Assembly (NCBI RefSeq): GCF_964187635.1
Contig: NZ_CAXLMO010000001.1
Coordinates: 20,083-84,082, forward strand
Source: Seribacter sulfatis
GTDB lineage: Bacteria > Verrucomicrobiota > Verrucomicrobiia > Opitutales > Seribacteraceae
DNA: 64,000 nucleotides
Reading direction: 5' to 3'
The translations under genes were made by a program, and so were the position numbers. How positions within the stretch are numbered: position 1 is the first letter of the stretch; each line of letters begins with the position of its first letter. A model generated the notes under the pieces. It saw nothing but the letters and a program-made list of their open reading frames with translations. It had not been told where the DNA came from and did no database searches. Below, piece after piece: positions 31,700 to 40,501 of this stretch.

Positions 31700-34600
31700 T
31701 TATTTTAAATAAATGAATTCTTTCATATTAAAAAGGGCGAGAGCTAGATCTTGAAGTTTTGGTTTATCTGCAATTACGTTAGCCTCAAGTTCTAGGAGTC
31801 TTTTTTCTAAAGAATTTCGTTGAGCAGTAAGTTTTGTGTACAGGTTCATTTCTTCAATAGATAATGACTTCTCTGCTTCCTTAAAACTTACATAGGAATC
31901 TGGATGAAAGATGGTATTGATTTCACTTTGAGTAAGGGCCCGGTCATAAACTGAAGCCCGACTGATACTACCGTGTAACATCCGTTGAGGACTAGCCGGG
32001 AGGTGTCTGACACCAAAAGTAAGTACAGATTTATTTTTCTGGTACTTGTAAAGACTTGTAGTGTATGGCTTCCCATACATTTTTCCATTGCGATAACCAG
32101 TGATTTTTCCATCAAGGGAATAAGTTATAGCAATATGAACTAATTCGTTATGGGCAATATTTTCGGGAGGTGCGGAAGGAAAAGGCTTTGTTCTGGAAAA
32201 ACCATTACTACCTGACATCCATTTCCTTGTCTCTTTTTCGGCAAAGACAATCGAATCAAAAACACTACCATTCGTGCTTTGTATTGTGATCACTCCACCA
32301 GCTCGTTGGCTGAGACTATCTAGTTCTACCCAAGTAGAAAGTGTTTTTTCGGCAACTGCTATTGGTAGGGTATCGGTTACCGCGTGTCCTCCTTTGCGAA
32401 GAATTAATCTTCCATTTTTCACAGCAGCACCATTTTTGAGGTTGGCTTTTAGACCTAGTATTTGATCTTTCAGTCCGCTTTCAAAGTTCCATTGAAGAAC
32501 TGGATCAAGAGAATGCTTCTTTTTCGGACCTGTAGAAGATTTTTTGCTTTCGATTAAATTCTCCCGAACAGGGTCAATGATTCCTGAAATCTCTTTGCTT
32601 AGATTTAATTTCTTCTCGTTCAATCTCAGTATTATATTTTTTTGATTCGCACTTTCCTGCTCCGAAACCGTTAAGTAATCAATTGATTGTTTGATCTCAT
32701 TTTGAGTTGGGTTTCTTCCGAGGGAGTTTCGAAACATAACGGTTATCTTGTCTTTTAAATCGCCATTCCTATGTAAGTTTGCAAATTCCCTTGCAGCTCT
32801 GATTACCAGGGGGTCATTCATCAGCGTAAGTGACTGAGCAGGTACATTTGTAATATCACGCCTGCCTTTGGTTGAGGAGGGTACTGGTGCATCAAAAACA
32901 GATAGAAATGGGTCTAACGAATTCCGTTTCACTTGTCTGTAAACCGATCTTCTTACACTGTTAGAGGGTTCGGGGACACCTTCAGCAACCCTGTCTAATT
33001 TGATTCTGCCCGAAGCCAAAAGCATGGAGTCATGAATCGCTTCGGCTTCTAGCCTGCGGAGATTAGCATGAGAAAGTAGTAAGTTGTTTGGATCGCTCTG
33101 TTGTGCTTTAGCGGAAGGTTTTGAAGATGCCCGAAAAGCTTTGGTTGTAACAAGAAACTTGATCATACTTTTAATAGACCACCCATCTTCCCTAAATTTG
33201 GTGGCGAGGAAATCTAGGAGTTCCGGGTGTGTGGGTTTTTCTCCCAATCTTCCGAAGTTGTCAGGAGTTCTGACAATCCCGTGGCCAAATAAATGGTGCC
33301 AAATTCGATTTACGATCACCCGGGATGTAAAAGGGTTATCTTTCCGCAACAGATCTTTTGCGAATTCTAATCTGCCAATGGAATCCTTAGGGTAGGGGGT
33401 AGGATCAATCGCCTCTAAAAATCTTCTTGGTACTTTATGCGTCGGCTTCTTGTGGTTTCCTCTTTCGAATAATGCTTGTTCAAATGGTTCTCCGTCCAGT
33501 AATCCTGGAGCTAGGCGTGGTGCTTTGATCAGGGATTCAATTTTACGATATTCCGAAATGAAATTTTTACAGGTTGGTACTTCTTTTAGGGAATTGGGTA
33601 GTATGCCCTGCTTGATCAATGAATTAAGAATTCTAGCTTGAGCATCAGTTATGGAATTATCTTCCCAAGCTTTGATTGCATCCTTAATTACTCGTGCATA
33701 GAGAATTGCTAAATCTTGTGAGTTTGTTGCGGGTAAAGAAGTGGTAAATAAAGGAGAGAGAATTTCAGATACCTCATCTCTTGGTGCAGGTTCATCATGA
33801 GGAGCATAAAAAGCCTCTGTTACCCCAAACCAAGAGCGTTCAGCATTTCCTGCTTCTACTGGATGGTCACGGCTGGTGGTTACTTCGAGGTATCCGGTTT
33901 CTCCTGCCCAGTAGTCCGTTTTGAAACGGATCCATTTTTCTACCTTAGGCTCGGGTGAGGATTTTTGGTATACGGTTCCTCTTCTCGGATAATTCCATAC
34001 TGAATATCGAACGGTAGTACCTTTGTCTCCGATAACTCGAATCCAAAGGTTGCCTTTTTCAAATTTAAATCGGGGAGAAGAAAGGGTTCCATTTTGTTTG
34101 GTACTAAATAAATGAGTGTAAACACCAGCTGGCATGATATTATGTATTATCTCTTCACCCTTAAAGTTGAGGGAGAATTGCCCTGCTTTTGTTGAATGTT
34201 CGTTCAGTCCGGATCCACTCTTTTTCCATTTTGCGTAAGTCTCCTGTATGCCAAGGTTCCAATAATTTTTGTTTGAATTCTGGAGACGCGAAACAATTCG
34301 GTTTCTGCTCTCTTCAACCTGCTTCTTTAATCGTTCCCACTCCTTTGAGAATTCCTGAGCTTTAAGAGTATGAAGTTTTTTCCATGGCATTAGAAAGTCG
34401 AGAGCTTGATCGGAAGGCGATATTTTCTGAGTACTATTTTTTAATTTGTTTTCGATATCGATTTCCATCCATGATTGTACGAATTCGTTCTTAATTTCCT
34501 GTTTTAGAGAGGTAAGTTTATCTTTATGCTCATGTAAAGTTGAAGGATCATCTATCACTTTCTGTGCAGGCCGACCGTTGGAGAGAATACCGAATAATGC

Positions 34601-35716
34601 ATAATAATCGTCCTGGCTGATCGCATCGAACTTATGGTGATGACAGCGGGCACACGATACGGTCAGACCGAGAAAGGTTTTTGTTACGGTATCAATTTGG
34701 TCATCGGTAAAGCGCACATGCTCATCCAATGCATCCGTTGGAGCAAAGCCATGAAGTACAAAGCGAAGATGCGCTGTTCCGATAGTAGATTCATTAATCC
34801 CGAGAACTTTGTTAATCCTTGGCTTTTCGACTAGATCACCAGCTATATGCTCAAGGACAAGTTGATCAAAACTGATGTCTGCATTAAGTGCACGTATTAG
34901 GTAATTACGATAGCGGAATGCATTTGGAATCCTGGGATCCCCTTCACTGCCGTGGGAGTCTGCATAGCGAACCCAGTCCATCCAATGCCTAGCCCACCTT
35001 TCTCCAAATTGAGGACTATTCAGCATTATATCACTGAATTCATGAACCGCCTTATCCATGTTTTCCTTGGATAATTCTGTGAAGCGATTTTGTTCTTCAA
35101 TGGATGGGGGCAGCCCAGTTAATGCGTAGGATAATCTTCTCAAAATCGATAAAGGTTCCTCGTTTTTGTTTAGCACTAGTCCTGCATCCTTTATCTTTTT
35201 AGTAAGAAATTGATCTACCGGGTGTTCTTTCTTCGCTGAGTAAGTATTTACCGTACGGACGGGTTGAAAGCTCCACCACAACTTTCTTTTTTCGCGAATT
35301 TTTTCCCATGAAGTTTCCTTGGCAAATTCCTCTGCAGTTGGCGGTTTTTCTCTAGGATCATAAGCACCATTAGAGATCCATTGTTCAAAATCCAAGATTA
35401 TAGATTCTGAAAGCTTCGGTCCTCCCTTAGGCATTTTTAGGTTTTTTATTTCATGCCCCATTACTTTGAGTAACAAACTTTCCTTGGGGTCCTTTAAAGA
35501 TATTGCTGACCCTCGATTACCTCCCTCGATAAGTCCATTTTTATAATCTAAAATCAATCCTGACTTTGATTTATTTATACTATTGTGACAATCGTAGCAA
35601 TTTTCTGCCAGCACAGGTCGAATTCTTGATTCAAAAAATTCTGCCTGATTTATCGCTTTTAACGAAGTAAGTAAAAAGAAAGAAGAAAATATGAGGGTTA
35701 GATATCTTGTAACCAT
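31700..35716 (-). CDS. PSCyt1-DUF1549-DUF1553-LamG planctomycete cytochrome protein
   Basis: An exported c-type cytochrome-like protein of about 1338 residues. I start it at the ATG at 35716, which is followed by a clear signal peptide (M-V-T-R-Y-L-T-L-I-F-S-S-F-F-L) and preceded by AGAGG; the open frame reaches back to 35854 but that would overlap the divergent sialidase-like gene. Domains: PSCyt1 with C-Y-D-C-H (heme CxxCH), DUF1549 with a second heme motif C-A-R-C-H followed by H-K-F-D, and DUF1553 (P-F-T-S-R-V-I-V-N-R-I-W-H-H-L-F-G). A LamG/concanavalin-like module (about 1110-1290) follows, likely a carbohydrate- or ligand-binding part. It is paired with a DUF1501 gene. Function of the family is unknown. 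Confidence 0.88.
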   Translation of the reverse strand: MVTRYLTLIFSSFFLLTSLKAINQAEFFESRIRPVLAENCYDCHNSINKSKSGLILDYKNGLIEGGNRGSAISLKDPKESLLLKVMGHEIKNLKMPKGGPKLSESIILDFEQWISNGAYDPREKPPTAEEFAKETSWEKIREKRKLWWSFQPVRTVNTYSAKKEHPVDQFLTKKIKDAGLVLNKNEEPLSILRRLSYALTGLPPSIEEQNRFTELSKENMDKAVHEFSDIMLNSPQFGERWARHWMDWVRYADSHGSEGDPRIPNAFRYRNYLIRALNADISFDQLVLEHIAGDLVEKPRINKVLGINESTIGTAHLRFVLHGFAPTDALDEHVRFTDDQIDTVTKTFLGLTVSCARCHHHKFDAISQDDYYALFGILSNGRPAQKVIDDPSTLHEHKDKLTSLKQEIKNEFVQSWMEIDIENKLKNSTQKISPSDQALDFLMPWKKLHTLKAQEFSKEWERLKKQVEESRNRIVSRLQNSNKNYWNLGIQETYAKWKKSGSGLNEHSTKAGQFSLNFKGEEIIHNIMPAGVYTHLFSTKQNGTLSSPRFKFEKGNLWIRVIGDKGTTVRYSVWNYPRRGTVYQKSSPEPKVEKWIRFKTDYWAGETGYLEVTTSRDHPVEAGNAERSWFGVTEAFYAPHDEPAPRDEVSEILSPLFTTSLPATNSQDLAILYARVIKDAIKAWEDNSITDAQARILNSLIKQGILPNSLKEVPTCKNFISEYRKIESLIKAPRLAPGLLDGEPFEQALFERGNHKKPTHKVPRRFLEAIDPTPYPKDSIGRLEFAKDLLRKDNPFTSRVIVNRIWHHLFGHGIVRTPDNFGRLGEKPTHPELLDFLATKFREDGWSIKSMIKFLVTTKAFRASSKPSAKAQQSDPNNLLLSHANLRRLEAEAIHDSMLLASGRIKLDRVAEGVPEPSNSVRRSVYRQVKRNSLDPFLSVFDAPVPSSTKGRRDITNVPAQSLTLMNDPLVIRAAREFANLHRNGDLKDKITVMFRNSLGRNPTQNEIKQSIDYLTVSEQESANQKNIILRLNEKKLNLSKEISGIIDPVRENLIESKKSSTGPKKKHSLDPVLQWNFESGLKDQILGLKANLKNGAAVKNGRLILRKGGHAVTDTLPIAVAEKTLSTWVELDSLSQRAGGVITIQSTNGSVFDSIVFAEKETRKWMSGSNGFSRTKPFPSAPPENIAHNELVHIAITYSLDGKITGYRNGKMYGKPYTTSLYKYQKNKSVLTFGVRHLPASPQRMLHGSISRASVYDRALTQSEINTIFHPDSYVSFKEAEKSLSIEEMNLYTKLTAQRNSLEKRLLELEANVIADKPKLQDLALALFNMKEFIYLK

Positions 35717-35845
35717 TACCTCTAGGATTCCATAAATGGAGCTATTGTCAAATTTGGAAATAATATTTTCGGGGGTTTTGTAAAAGGCCCTCACATTAAA
35801 TAAGCAATTGACCATGGAGATCGCTTCGTAAAGTTTATTGAATTT

Positions 35846-36889
35846 ATGAATCAACTTGTAGTAATTGCAACAAACGCATGTGGTTGGCCTAACCTTATCA
35901 AGTTAAACAACGGGCAAGTTCTTTGTACTTATTTTAATGCCCCTAGCCATGGACTGATGGAAGGTGACTTGGTTTGCTCTCTTAGTGATCGCAATAGGAA
36001 AAAATGGAAAAAATTATCGGTAGTTGCGAAAAAGCCGAAGGGTGGAAACCGGATGCATTTAGCAGTTGGTCAGGCACATAATGGAGATTTGCTCTGCTTT
36101 AACAGCGGCTTTTTTGTTAAAGATGAAAAATTTGTCGGGTTTTCAGGTCATTGGTTATCTAGATCAAAGGACCGGGGTAAGTCTTGGGAGGTCCAAAGTA
36201 ATCCTGTTGTTCCAAAAGGAATTGAATCCACTATTCCCTTTGGTCGAGTCATACAATTAGAGAATAAGGAATTGGCATATTCATCTTATCGATCACATGG
36301 GCAAGGAAATCCAAGTGAAACATGGATGATTATTTCCGAAGATGATGGTGAAACATGGACACGGTCTTTAAAGTTCGGATCTAATGATTCTAATGAAGCT
36401 ACATTATGTAAGCTAGAGGATGGACGAGTGCTCGCCGCAACGAGGACACATATTGATCACCATGTAAAACTTTGTGAACTTTCAAACCAGGGGAAAAGGT
36501 GGAAAGATAAAGGTCCTCTTACTTTACCAATGCAGCATCCAGCTGACTTAACGATCCTTTCTGAGAAATGCCTCTTGATGACCTATGGAATTCGTAATCG
36601 CGGGCTTATGGGAATCGGTGCGAGGATTAGCATTGATGGAGGTATCACTTGGAGACCGCCTTGGGTCATTCATCAGTTTGGATCTGAAGCTAAGGACATT
36701 GGTTATCCATCGACAGTTTTGTTAGATAAAAAAGGAAATTTGCTTACTGCATTTTATACTGACTACGAACCGAGTCTGCATAAAAAGCCAAATCGTTATC
36801 GAGTACTTGCCAAGAAATGGTCATTGAAGGATTGGCTTCATCCGAGTATTATTGAGTTAATATCGGATGGTAAGCAGCTAAATATTTAA
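35846..36889 (+). CDS. BNR/sialidase-fold protein without signal peptide
   Basis: A 347-residue six-bladed-propeller type protein. Three Asp boxes (S-x-D-x-G-x-x-W) are seen: SKDRGKSW at 107-114, SEDDGETW at 164-171 and SIDGGITW near 262-269. These mark sialidase/neuraminidase-like BNR proteins. No signal peptide is visible and no full set of sialidase catalytic residues could be confirmed, so exo-sialidase activity is not claimed. It is divergent from the DUF1549-LamG gene and its end is one base from the convergent sulfatase gene. Similar cytoplasmic or secreted proteins are common next to sulfatases in this group. Confidence 0.75.
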   Translation: MNQLVVIATNACGWPNLIKLNNGQVLCTYFNAPSHGLMEGDLVCSLSDRNRKKWKKLSVVAKKPKGGNRMHLAVGQAHNGDLLCFNSGFFVKDEKFVGFSGHWLSRSKDRGKSWEVQSNPVVPKGIESTIPFGRVIQLENKELAYSSYRSHGQGNPSETWMIISEDDGETWTRSLKFGSNDSNEATLCKLEDGRVLAATRTHIDHHVKLCELSNQGKRWKDKGPLTLPMQHPADLTILSEKCLLMTYGIRNRGLMGIGARISIDGGITWRPPWVIHQFGSEAKDIGYPSTVLLDKKGNLLTAFYTDYEPSLHKKPNRYRVLAKKWSLKDWLHPSIIELISDGKQLNI

Positions 36890-36890
36890 T

Positions 36891-38504
36891 TTAGGATTTT
36901 TTTCTGAACTCTTTGATATAGTCCTCCCGAACGGACATATCACTCTCATCTTCGTAAGACTTTTGTAAATTTTTGAGCCTTTGCTTGAGCTTATTTTGTA
37001 ATTTCATGGTTTCTTTTTTTCCATAAAGATTAGAAAGTTCGTCAGGATCTTTGTTAAGATCGTACATTTCCCATTCATTTTTAAACTGATAGAAGTGCAT
37101 GAGTTTGTGCCGCTTGGTACGAATACCATAATGGCGTGGAACCATGTGGACGCTTGGATATTCGTAATAATGATAGTAAATCTCGCTTCTCCATTTTTTA
37201 GGCTTTTCCCCTTTCATCAAGGGCACTAATGAAAGACCCTGCATATCTTTAGGTTGGGTGGCACCGGCGATTTCAAGAAATGTTTGCGCATAATCCAAGT
37301 TCTGCACCAATTCAGTTTCACGACTGCCCGGCTTGATTACACCTGGCCATTTGACAATGAGAGGCATTTTAAGGGATTCCTCATACATCCACCTTTTATC
37401 ATACCACCCATGATCTCCAATATAGAATCCTTGATCGGATGAATAGATGACTATCGTATTTTGATCTAAACCTAGTCGGGTAAGTTCTTTTTGGAGTCGA
37501 TCTACGCTTTCATCGACTCCCTTCACGCATCGAAGGTAGTTTTTCGCATATCTTTGAAATTTCCAACGGATGAGATCTTTACCCGAAAGTTTGGCCTTTC
37601 GAAAAGCTTCATCTCTCGGTGCATAGTGGGCCCTCCATGCCTTAAGTTGTTCGGGGCTCATTCTTTTCATGTTGTGCCAAGCGGACCGGTCCTGTCTTAA
37701 CTGAGAGGGGGGTTGATTAAATTCAGGAGTCAAATCTACGAATAGATCGTAATTTAAATCCATATGCCGATCGATTTCCAGTTCCTGCAGCCTTGCCCCT
37801 GGTGCATTATCTTTCCACTCATCGAATAGGGTAGGTGGTTCAGGAATTATAACATCGTCATAAAGTGACAAATGCCTCAGGGCAGGCATCCAATTCCGAT
37901 GCGGAGCCTTATGTTGAACCATAAGCATAAATGGTTGTTTATCGGATCTTTTTTCCTTAAGCCACTCGACAGCCAAATCGGTCACCACATCCGTGCAATA
38001 CCCGTCTACCCGTTTTTTCCCATCGGGAAAGATCATATCAGGATTGTAATAGAGACCTTGCCCGGGAAGAACCGCCCAATCATCATATCCTAATGGTTTT
38101 CCCTTCAGGTGACTTTTTCCATAAATTGCAGTTTGGTATCCTGCCTTTTGGAGAAGCTTTGGAAAAGTTTGTTGATTCCAGTCAAAAGTATTTCCGTTAT
38201 TCATAAACCCATTCTTATGACTGTGCTTTCCAGTTTGAATAACTGCTCGACTGGGACCACAAATTGAATTTGTGCAGAAGCTGTTTACAAAAAGCATACC
38301 GTCACGGGCAAGTTTATCGATTACCGGAGTCGGGTTCACCGATTTTAACCATCCATTATAAGCACCGATTGCATGAGGAGCATGATCATCAGTAAAGACA
38401 AATAATATATTGGGACGATCCACCTTTGCCTGAATCAAGTTAAAAAAGGCTAAATAAAGGAAAGGTAATGCTTTGAAAAGGTAGTTCATTTTGCGAATGA
38501 TCAT
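36891..38504 (-). CDS. Formylglycine-type sulfatase (S1), active-site complete
   Basis: A secreted or periplasmic S1 sulfatase of about 537 residues from the ATG at 38504; 38489 is an equally usable start, and the open frame extends upstream to 38609 without a plausible signal. In numbering from the 38609 start, the metal-binding D74-D75, the maturation motif C117-G-P-S-R121 (Cys to formylglycine), K165 and H167 (G-K-S-H), the His of H-K-A-P-H and D-Q in S-S-D-Q-G are all present. A DUF4976-like C-terminus (Y-G-I-R-T-K-R-H-K-L) follows. The substrate is a sulfated sugar by inference. A paralogue lies next to it on the same strand, separated by a terminator-like hairpin. Confidence 0.92.
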   Translation of the reverse strand: MIIRKMNYLFKALPFLYLAFFNLIQAKVDRPNILFVFTDDHAPHAIGAYNGWLKSVNPTPVIDKLARDGMLFVNSFCTNSICGPSRAVIQTGKHSHKNGFMNNGNTFDWNQQTFPKLLQKAGYQTAIYGKSHLKGKPLGYDDWAVLPGQGLYYNPDMIFPDGKKRVDGYCTDVVTDLAVEWLKEKRSDKQPFMLMVQHKAPHRNWMPALRHLSLYDDVIIPEPPTLFDEWKDNAPGARLQELEIDRHMDLNYDLFVDLTPEFNQPPSQLRQDRSAWHNMKRMSPEQLKAWRAHYAPRDEAFRKAKLSGKDLIRWKFQRYAKNYLRCVKGVDESVDRLQKELTRLGLDQNTIVIYSSDQGFYIGDHGWYDKRWMYEESLKMPLIVKWPGVIKPGSRETELVQNLDYAQTFLEIAGATQPKDMQGLSLVPLMKGEKPKKWRSEIYYHYYEYPSVHMVPRHYGIRTKRHKLMHFYQFKNEWEMYDLNKDPDELSNLYGKKETMKLQNKLKQRLKNLQKSYEDESDMSVREDYIKEFRKKS

Positions 38505-38582
38505 AATTTGAAAAATTAAAATTCTTTTACTAGAAACTCTTTTATTACAATAATAAAAAGCCCCAAAATGTGAATAAAAGAT

Positions 38583-38614
38583 GAAAGGTGCCGTCCTCCC
38601 AAACGACACCTTTC
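38583..38614 (-). terminator. Hairpin downstream of the pseudo-sulfatase gene
   Basis: A 12-base stem with one C-A mismatch (GAAAGGTGCCGT at 38583-38594, ACGACACCTTTC at 38603-38614) and an 8-base loop lies 108 bases past the pseudo-sulfatase stop. On the minus strand it is followed by ATCTTTTATT. It probably ends the pseudo-sulfatase transcript and separates it from the active sulfatase gene. Confidence 0.55.
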
Positions 38615-38721
38615 AGGATATGCATTCCTTTGTTATAAACATAAGGGATATTTAATATCCTACAAGCTTTTTTATGTTTTTGTTGGGATTTATCCTGTTT
38701 TACAGGCAAATAGTTGTTTAT

Positions 38722-40332
38722 TTATTCTTTTCTAGCTTCAGGCCCTCTATAAATTTTTCTCCATTCTTCCGGCATTATTGAAATATCGGATCGGTCTAAA
38801 TATTTTGTTCGATTCCTGATTAGTAGTTGTTTCATTTTTTCTAATTCAGAACTGTAGGATTCTTTACTGTAAAGATTTTTGGATTCAGTGGGGTCATTTT
38901 CCAAATCATAAAATTCCCATTCATCGAATTGATAAAAATGAATTAATTTATGTTTGAGGGTTCGAATGCCATAATGTTTTGCAATCATTTGATCACCCGG
39001 GAATTCATTGTGATGGAAATAAATTGAGTTCCTCCATGTATTATTTGAATCTTCATTATCTAACAATTGACTCATTGACTTTCCCTGCATCCCCTTGCCT
39101 TCTTGAAAGCCGGCATAGTCGAGAATTGTTTGGGCAAGATCAATATTCTGTACAAGCGAAGATACTGTCTTAGGGGAGGATAAACCTAAAGGTTTTCTTA
39201 TGATAAGAGGAATTTTACTCGATTCTTCATAGATCCACCTGGACCCAAACCATCCATGTTCACCCAAAAAGCGGCCATGGTTCGATGTGTAAACAAAGAA
39301 GGCACTAGTGTTATTAGTTGCGGTTAAAGAATCATTAATTCTTTTGATATTCTCGTCAATTCCACTGACGCACCGAAGGTAGTTTTTGGTGAAGCGTTGA
39401 AATTTCCATTGTAAAATATTCTCCTTGGATTGATTTTCTCTAAGGAACGCTTCATTTTTTGGTCTCCAGGAGAGCGTCCATGCCGAGTGTTGCTCGGGGG
39501 TCATAAGATTCAAGTTCTTTTGGCTATTTGAATTCTCCGTCTCATTTGATTGATTACCATCTGACTGTTCGGATGGAAAAAAAAGATCATTTGAAAGTTT
39601 GAGGTCTTGTTTGATTTCCATCGATTGATAGCGGGCGGGACTGGCTTTTCCGGCGTGTTCATCAATGAAATTAACAGGTTCTGGTAAAAGTTTATCATCA
39701 TAAAGCCTCAAATGCCGAATCGCAGGCATCCAGGGATTGTTGGTGGCATTAAATTGAATCAGTAGGAAGAAGGGCTTTTCATTTCTCTTTTTATGTAACC
39801 AATCTAGAGCCAAATCTGTAATAATGTCAGTTGAATGTCCTTCAATTCTTTTTTGACTTTTTGAGTTTAAAAACTCGGGGTTATATTTTTCTGTTGGATC
39901 TGCTAATATGGACCAGTTATCAAAACACTCTGGTTCTGTACCGAGATCCCATCTACCAAAGAGTGCGGTTTGGTACCCTATTTCTTGTAAAATTTTTGGT
40001 AGATAGTTTTGGGATGTGTTGAATTTATTACCGTTCTGGATAAATCCATTTAAGTGGGAATGTTTTCCGGTTAAAATTACTGCCGAGCTAGGACCAGAAA
40101 CAGCATTTGTACAGAAGGCATTCGTAAATACGCTACTTTTTTGCGAAATTAAATCTAGGTTGGGCGTGGGATTTATATCAGATAAATATCCCTTGTAAGA
40201 ACCCACTGCACTTGTAGGATGACTTTCTGAAACAATCATAATAAAGTTCGGTTTTTCACTTCCAATAGTTATGAGAGAGGAACCAAAACAAAATACTTTT
40301 AAAATAATTAATTGTAACCAAATCGTTTTCAC
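38722..40332 (-). CDS. Pseudo-sulfatase: sulfatase paralogue with catalytic residues lost
   Basis: A 536-residue secreted protein (signal peptide about 1-23) alignable end to end with the neighbouring sulfatase, including N-P-T-P, G-K-H-S-H, W-M-P-A-I-R-H-L, Y-L-R-C-V and Y-E-E-S-S-K-I-P-L-I-I. The catalytic positions are changed as a set: metal pair D-D becomes E36-S37; the formylglycine site C-x-P-S-R becomes S79-G-P-S-S83 (Cys and Arg both lost); Lys and His of G-K-S-H become R127 and D129; H-K-A-P-H becomes F-N-A-T-N; D-Q of S-D-Q-G becomes N-H; and the Lys after H-G-W is lost. The frame is intact, so this is a kept pseudoenzyme, not a decayed gene. It may bind sulfated glycan without cleaving it. 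Confidence 0.88.
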   Translation of the reverse strand: MKTIWLQLIILKVFCFGSSLITIGSEKPNFIMIVSESHPTSAVGSYKGYLSDINPTPNLDLISQKSSVFTNAFCTNAVSGPSSAVILTGKHSHLNGFIQNGNKFNTSQNYLPKILQEIGYQTALFGRWDLGTEPECFDNWSILADPTEKYNPEFLNSKSQKRIEGHSTDIITDLALDWLHKKRNEKPFFLLIQFNATNNPWMPAIRHLRLYDDKLLPEPVNFIDEHAGKASPARYQSMEIKQDLKLSNDLFFPSEQSDGNQSNETENSNSQKNLNLMTPEQHSAWTLSWRPKNEAFLRENQSKENILQWKFQRFTKNYLRCVSGIDENIKRINDSLTATNNTSAFFVYTSNHGRFLGEHGWFGSRWIYEESSKIPLIIRKPLGLSSPKTVSSLVQNIDLAQTILDYAGFQEGKGMQGKSMSQLLDNEDSNNTWRNSIYFHHNEFPGDQMIAKHYGIRTLKHKLIHFYQFDEWEFYDLENDPTESKNLYSKESYSSELEKMKQLLIRNRTKYLDRSDISIMPEEWRKIYRGPEARKE

Positions 40333-40501
40333 TTTCCATGTATTGAAAGGCTTTGGAATAAGTTGCGAGGAAATTAAATAAATCTTTGTAAATTGTAGAA
40401 ACTTTACCCCCTGAAAATTTATAAATTTGCAGATTTTCTGCTCATTAAAATACAGAGTTTAGAGTTTGAACCTTTTATCGTGAACCTCTATGAATCTATT
40501 A

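Noticed and set aside
35716..35854. N-terminal extension of the DUF1549-LamG gene back to 35854
   Set aside because: It would overlap the divergent BNR gene; the ATG at 35716 has AGAGG before it and begins a clear signal peptide.
35846..36889. Calling the BNR protein a true sialidase
   Set aside because: Asp boxes show the fold only; there is no signal peptide and the catalytic arginine triad, Tyr and Glu could not be confirmed.
40490..40501. Upstream in-frame ATG for glmS
   Set aside because: GlmS needs its catalytic cysteine right after the initiator Met, which only the ATG at 40502 provides.
40333..40501. glmS ribozyme or other riboswitch upstream of glmS
   Set aside because: The 169-base gap is AT-rich without the conserved ribozyme core that I could recognise.
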